From Rhodospirillaceae bacterium (GTDB taxonomy: Bacteria > Pseudomonadota > Alphaproteobacteria > Rhodospirillales > Magnetovibrionaceae), in assembly GCA_029883045.1 (NCBI GenBank), contig JAOUJU010000074.1, forward strand, positions 1 to 8,081: 8,081 nt of DNA. Direction: 5' to 3'. How positions within the stretch are numbered: the first letter of the stretch is position 1; each line of letters opens with the position of its first letter. Shown here in pieces: positions 5,349-8,081 of the stretch. Both the position numbers and the translations under genes were made by a program. Under the pieces are notes generated by a model. It did no database searches and was not told the origin of the DNA. It saw only the letters and a program-made list of their open reading frames with translations.

Positions 5349-6445
5349 TGACAGCCTTACAAGACATAATTAAAAATGAAATAGAAAACGATGGGCCCAT
5401 AACGATTTCGCGTTATATGGAATTGGCTTTGGCGCACCCTGAATTTGGTTATTACATGAAACAAGACCCATTCGGTGAAGATGGCGATTTCATAACCGCA
5501 CCTGAAATAACCCAGATGTTTGGTGAAATAATTGGCATCTGGGCCGCAGTTGTATGGCAGGGAATGGGGGGGCCTGAAAATATAAATTTGGTTGAACTGG
5601 GCCCTGGACGCGGAACCTTGATGGCTGACTGCACTCGGGCGGCCAGCGCGCTAGAAGCATTTGAAGATGCGCTGCGTATTACTTTTGTTGAAACTAGTCC
5701 GGTGCTGCGCGAGATGCAGAAAAAAAATCTGTTATCACCTGAAATTCGGATGCCGGCATGGCGCGATAGTTTTGATGAAGTAAATGATGGCCCGCTTATT
5801 GTAATCGCCAATGAATTTTTTGATGCCCTACCGATTGATCAGTATGAAAAATCAACCATCGGTTGGCACGTGCGCGTTATTGACTGGGATGATGAAGCGG
5901 GTGCGCTAATTTACGCCCCGGCGGAAAAAGGTAAAAAATTAGATGATGAAAGCATAATTCCGCCCGACCTGCGGAATGCACCGGTTGGGGCAATTTTTGA
6001 ACATTCACCAATGGGTGAAAAAATTATTAGCTCGATTGCACAAAGAATATCAAAATTTGGCGGTGCTGCCTTGATAATTGATTACGGCCACATTGAACGC
6101 GGTATCGGCGATACCTTGCAGGCAATTAAAAACCATTCATATTTTGATGCACTTGCAGATCCCGGCAATGTTGATATCACCGCCCACGTTGATTTTGCAA
6201 CGCTGGGCGATGTGGCGCAAAAGCTAGGTGTAAATGTAATGGGTCCGGTCCCGCAAGGGGCGTTTCTTGCCCGTTTGGGTTTGCGCCAGCGAGCGGATCG
6301 TTTGATGCTAAATGCTTCAGCCCAACAAGTTGAAGAAATAGAAGAAGCCTACGCCCGCTTGGTAGAGGCCGAACAAATGGGAACATTATTCAAGGTTATG
6401 TGCCTTGCCAGCCCCGGCCTAGGGGTTCCGCCCTGGTCGGCTTAA
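5345..6445 (+). CDS. SAM-dependent methyltransferase, MidA/NDUFAF7 family
   Basis: The 366-residue protein belongs to the MidA/NDUFAF7 family. The mitochondrial member dimethylates an arginine of the complex I subunit NDUFS2 and is needed for complex I assembly; a matching role with bacterial NuoD is plausible but inferred. Family segments in order are ISRYMELALAHPEFGYYMK (21-39), GDFITAPEITQMFGE (47-61), the SAM-binding ELGPGRGTLM (84-93), FVETSP (114-119), NEFFDALPI (156-164), EHSP and LIIDYGH in the middle, and VDITAHVDFATL toward the end. The C-terminus LGVPPWSA differs from the more usual Gly-Phe ending but the length is normal. ATG at 5345 overlaps the lgt stop as ATGA; a second ATG follows at 5348. 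CAGGT just upstream may serve as ribosome site. Translational coupling with lgt is likely. Confidence 0.92.
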   Translation: MMTALQDIIKNEIENDGPITISRYMELALAHPEFGYYMKQDPFGEDGDFITAPEITQMFGEIIGIWAAVVWQGMGGPENINLVELGPGRGTLMADCTRAASALEAFEDALRITFVETSPVLREMQKKNLLSPEIRMPAWRDSFDEVNDGPLIVIANEFFDALPIDQYEKSTIGWHVRVIDWDDEAGALIYAPAEKGKKLDDESIIPPDLRNAPVGAIFEHSPMGEKIISSIAQRISKFGGAALIIDYGHIERGIGDTLQAIKNHSYFDALADPGNVDITAHVDFATLGDVAQKLGVNVMGPVPQGAFLARLGLRQRADRLMLNASAQQVEEIEEAYARLVEAEQMGTLFKVMCLASPGLGVPPWSA

Positions 6446-6504
6446 TATCTTTAGCAACCACAGCCTAAGCAATAATTGCCACAACTATTGAACAAAACCG
6501 GGCC
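6446..6504 (+). other. 59-bp spacer between midA and pgeF
   Basis: No terminator is visible here; the only structure is a perfect 11-base palindrome GCAATAATTGC (6469-6479), too small and loop-free to act as one. No convincing promoter is seen, so readthrough from midA into pgeF is the simplest view. Confidence 0.4.
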
Positions 6505-7320
6505 ATGGGCGCATACTGGCAAACAATGGATACAAATAACCCTGTTCGCGCAATTACCCATCCCCTGCTTAATGGCGGGTCTATTGTGCATGGGTTTTTT
6601 GCCCGTGATGGTGGGGTAAGTAGCGGTATTTATTCCGGCCTTAATTGTGGGCCCGGTTCAAACGATGATCCTGAAAATGTGAAAAAAAATCGCGCGCTGG
6701 CTATGGGCGCTTTAGGCCGGGGTGAACTTTTTACCTGCTATCAGATTCATTCGCCAAATGTAATAACCGTTGGCGAAAATTGGCGTACTGAATTTTCTGC
6801 TGCACCACCAAAGGCCGATGCATTGGTCAGCAATGTTTCAGGCGTCGCCCTTGGGATACTTACCGCTGATTGCGCACCGGTATTGTTGGCAGATGTAAAA
6901 AACGGTGTAATCGGTGCTTTGCATGCAGGGTGGAAAGGTGCGGTTGCCGGCGTAGTAGGAAACACGGTTAAGGCAATGACCGCCTTGGGTGCGGACCCAT
7001 CCACAACTGTTGCGGTAATTGGCCCAACCATTGGGCAACAAAACTACGAAGTTGGTAATGATGTTCGTGATGCGGTTATAAAAAGCATTGGCGCAAACGG
7101 GGAAGAATTTTTTATACCATCTAAAAATAATGACCGCTGGATGTTTTCCCTGCCAGATTTTGTTTTGACCCAATTAAATGAATACAAAATTGAAAAAAGC
7201 AAAAACACTGGGCTAGATACATATGCAGATGAAAAAAGTTTTTTCAGCTATCGTCGCGCCACCCACCGCGACGAAAAAGATTACGGCCGTATTTTGTCTG
7301 CCATAATGATATGTGAATGA
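6505..7320 (+). CDS. pgeF: peptidoglycan editing factor PgeF (YfiH/laccase-domain family)
   Basis: PgeF (YfiH, Cu-oxidase_4) removes L-Ser wrongly added in place of L-Ala from UDP-MurNAc peptides in E. coli; other members act on purine nucleosides. The protein is 271 residues from the first ATG. Motifs: HGFFARDGGVSSGIYSGLN (29-47), DDPENVKKNRA (54-64), YQIHSPNV with His82, KADALVSN (103-110), LTADCAPVLL with Cys123, and GALHAGWKG with His140. His82, Cys123 and His140 form the metal site of the family. IGPTIGQQNYEVG and the C-terminal FSYRR segment are also typical. A second in-frame ATG at 6526 would give 264 residues and a more family-like N-terminus; neither start has a clear ribosome site, so the start is open. 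It follows midA by 59 bp and touches the lipoprotein gene. Confidence 0.93.
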   Translation: MGAYWQTMDTNNPVRAITHPLLNGGSIVHGFFARDGGVSSGIYSGLNCGPGSNDDPENVKKNRALAMGALGRGELFTCYQIHSPNVITVGENWRTEFSAAPPKADALVSNVSGVALGILTADCAPVLLADVKNGVIGALHAGWKGAVAGVVGNTVKAMTALGADPSTTVAVIGPTIGQQNYEVGNDVRDAVIKSIGANGEEFFIPSKNNDRWMFSLPDFVLTQLNEYKIEKSKNTGLDTYADEKSFFSYRRATHRDEKDYGRILSAIMICE

Positions 7321-8081
7321 AAAAGGTATTTATGGATCGCTTGGGGGCAAAAAACAAATACGGGAAAAAACAATTATGGCGCAAAGGTCATATTGTTTTT
7401 ATCGCATCAGTTTTGGCCGTCACCATGTTTTCGGCATGCACACCAGCAAATAAAATATTTTCCCCATACACTAGTGCGGGAAATCTTGTTCTGCCATCTA
7501 GCCCACAAACTAGGGAAGAAAAAGAACAAAGCAAACCGCCAGCCACAAGGTGGGACGTTTATTATTCAAACCTTGAAAATGCAGCAGCTGAAGTAAGGGT
7601 TATGCAACCACTGGGCACAACCCGGCCAATGGGAAAACTAATTGCAAGCTCGGTCGCCGAACAGTTGGAGCGGGTGGGAATTAAATCTAGCACCCAACCT
7701 TTGGCTATAAATGTTAATTTACCCCATAAAAGTGACAGCAGCTTAAATAGCACAATTGATAAAAACATTTATGTACTTTCAGGCAATGCGGAAATTATTA
7801 AAAACGACCCGCGGGTTCGCTATGCGGTAATTATCAGGTGGGTTTTAAGCGACCCTGCGGGGCAAGTCATCGCCACCCACTCTCAAGGGGTTGATGGTTC
7901 CAGAAAAGAATGGGACTTGGGCGATCAAAGATTATTAACATCACTTAGCCAAGGAATCGCCGCGACTATTTTTGAAATAGTGCAGGGCGAGAGCAAGCGC
8001 GCAGAACCACCGGTTGACCCAATGACCCGTGGCGTCTTGATGGCGGGCATAGCCGGGCTTTCCCCACAAGAGGGATTGTTG
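7317..8081 (+). CDS. uncharacterised probable lipoprotein, 3'-truncated by window edge
   Basis: The frame is open for 255 codons to the last base, so the stop lies beyond the window. Residues 1-24 are basic, 25-38 form a hydrophobic segment, and FSAC with Cys41 (bases 7437-7439) resembles a lipobox, with Phe in the usual Leu position. Residue +2 is Thr, not Asp, favouring outer-membrane sorting by the E. coli rule. After a Pro/Ser/Glu-rich linker (about 45-78), a mixed alpha/beta domain follows: EVRVMQPLG (92-100), a helix, then IYVLSGNAEI and RYAVIIRWVLSDPAGQVI (151-185). GVLMAGIAG (239-247) resembles EVRVMQPLG and may begin a second copy of that unit. ATG at 7317 overlaps the pgeF stop as ATGA; ATG at 7332 is an alternative with AAAAGG five bases upstream. 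It would be matured by Lgt from the same gene series. I do not recognise a characterised family. Confidence 0.8.
   Translation, partial: MKKVFMDRLGAKNKYGKKQLWRKGHIVFIASVLAVTMFSACTPANKIFSPYTSAGNLVLPSSPQTREEKEQSKPPATRWDVYYSNLENAAAEVRVMQPLGTTRPMGKLIASSVAEQLERVGIKSSTQPLAINVNLPHKSDSSLNSTIDKNIYVLSGNAEIIKNDPRVRYAVIIRWVLSDPAGQVIATHSQGVDGSRKEWDLGDQRLLTSLSQGIAATIFEIVQGESKRAEPPVDPMTRGVLMAGIAGLSPQEGLL
7322..7326 (+). promoter_or_regulatory. possible Shine-Dalgarno for the alternative lipoprotein start
   Basis: AAAGG lies 5 bases before an ATG at 7332, inside the frame that starts at 7317. If used, the lipoprotein precursor would lose five residues (MKKVF) without touching the lipobox. The choice between coupling from pgeF and this site cannot be settled from sequence. 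Confidence 0.4.

Noticed and set aside
6469..6479. Palindrome GCAATAATTGC as a terminator between midA and pgeF
   Set aside because: It has a five-base arm with a one-base centre and no T run, so it cannot form a stable terminator.
7393..7768. Small frames at 7393-7596 (plus) and 7562-7768 (minus)
   Set aside because: Both overlap the longer lipoprotein frame that starts at 7317 and runs to the window end, which has a signal segment and lipobox.
1..8081. Mobile elements, CRISPR arrays, toxin-antitoxin or defence genes
   Set aside because: I saw no transposase or integrase motifs, regularly spaced repeats, terminal inverted repeats or tRNA-linked integration sites; all long frames are core genes.

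Overview
The window looks like a chromosomal stretch from an alphaproteobacterium with modest GC (mid-40s percent by eye). Every gene I can name is a core housekeeping or cell-envelope gene. The protein styles are alphaproteobacterial: an EnvZ-type kinase, a YbjN/ProC/CsaA-like run, a BMFP-domain UbiK-like protein, and an lgt-midA-pgeF run. I see no insertion sequences, tRNAs, rRNAs, CRISPR arrays, phage genes or defence genes. Species cannot be named from the sequence alone.

Layout. (1) Positions 1-1059, plus strand: the 3' part of an EnvZ-like sensor histidine kinase, entering from the left edge and ending in a candidate hairpin terminator. (2) Positions 1072-2788, minus strand: a compact block transcribed as ybjN-like, then proC, then csaA-like, convergent with the kinase. 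(3) Positions 2789-3074: a 286-bp non-coding gap holding a perfect DnaA-box 9-mer, three GANTC (CcrM-type) sites, a GC-rich hairpin and a candidate terminator for the next minus-strand gene. (4) Positions 3075-3362, minus strand: a UbiK-like BMFP protein, divergent from (5) a plus-strand series running from 3506 to the right edge: hldD/rfaD, lgt, midA (NDUFAF7-like), pgeF and a lipoprotein gene cut off by the window end.

The 143-bp divergent region 3363-3505 carries a good sigma-70-like promoter in each direction. A perfect 8-bp inverted repeat covers the -10 region of the leftward promoter.

The plus-strand series is coherent as an envelope and respiration set. HldD makes the heptose donor for LPS core, Lgt lipidates prolipoproteins, MidA/NDUFAF7 is tied to complex I assembly, and PgeF removes mis-incorporated residues from peptidoglycan precursors. 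The last gene encodes a probable lipoprotein that would itself be an Lgt substrate. lgt and midA overlap by 4 bp (ATGA), and pgeF and the lipoprotein gene can share the same kind of overlap, suggesting translational coupling.

I did not find an obviously new system. The most worthwhile leads are the uncharacterised lipoprotein at the right edge, the inverted repeat in the ubiK/hldD divergent promoter, and the non-coding gap with the DnaA box and GANTC sites.
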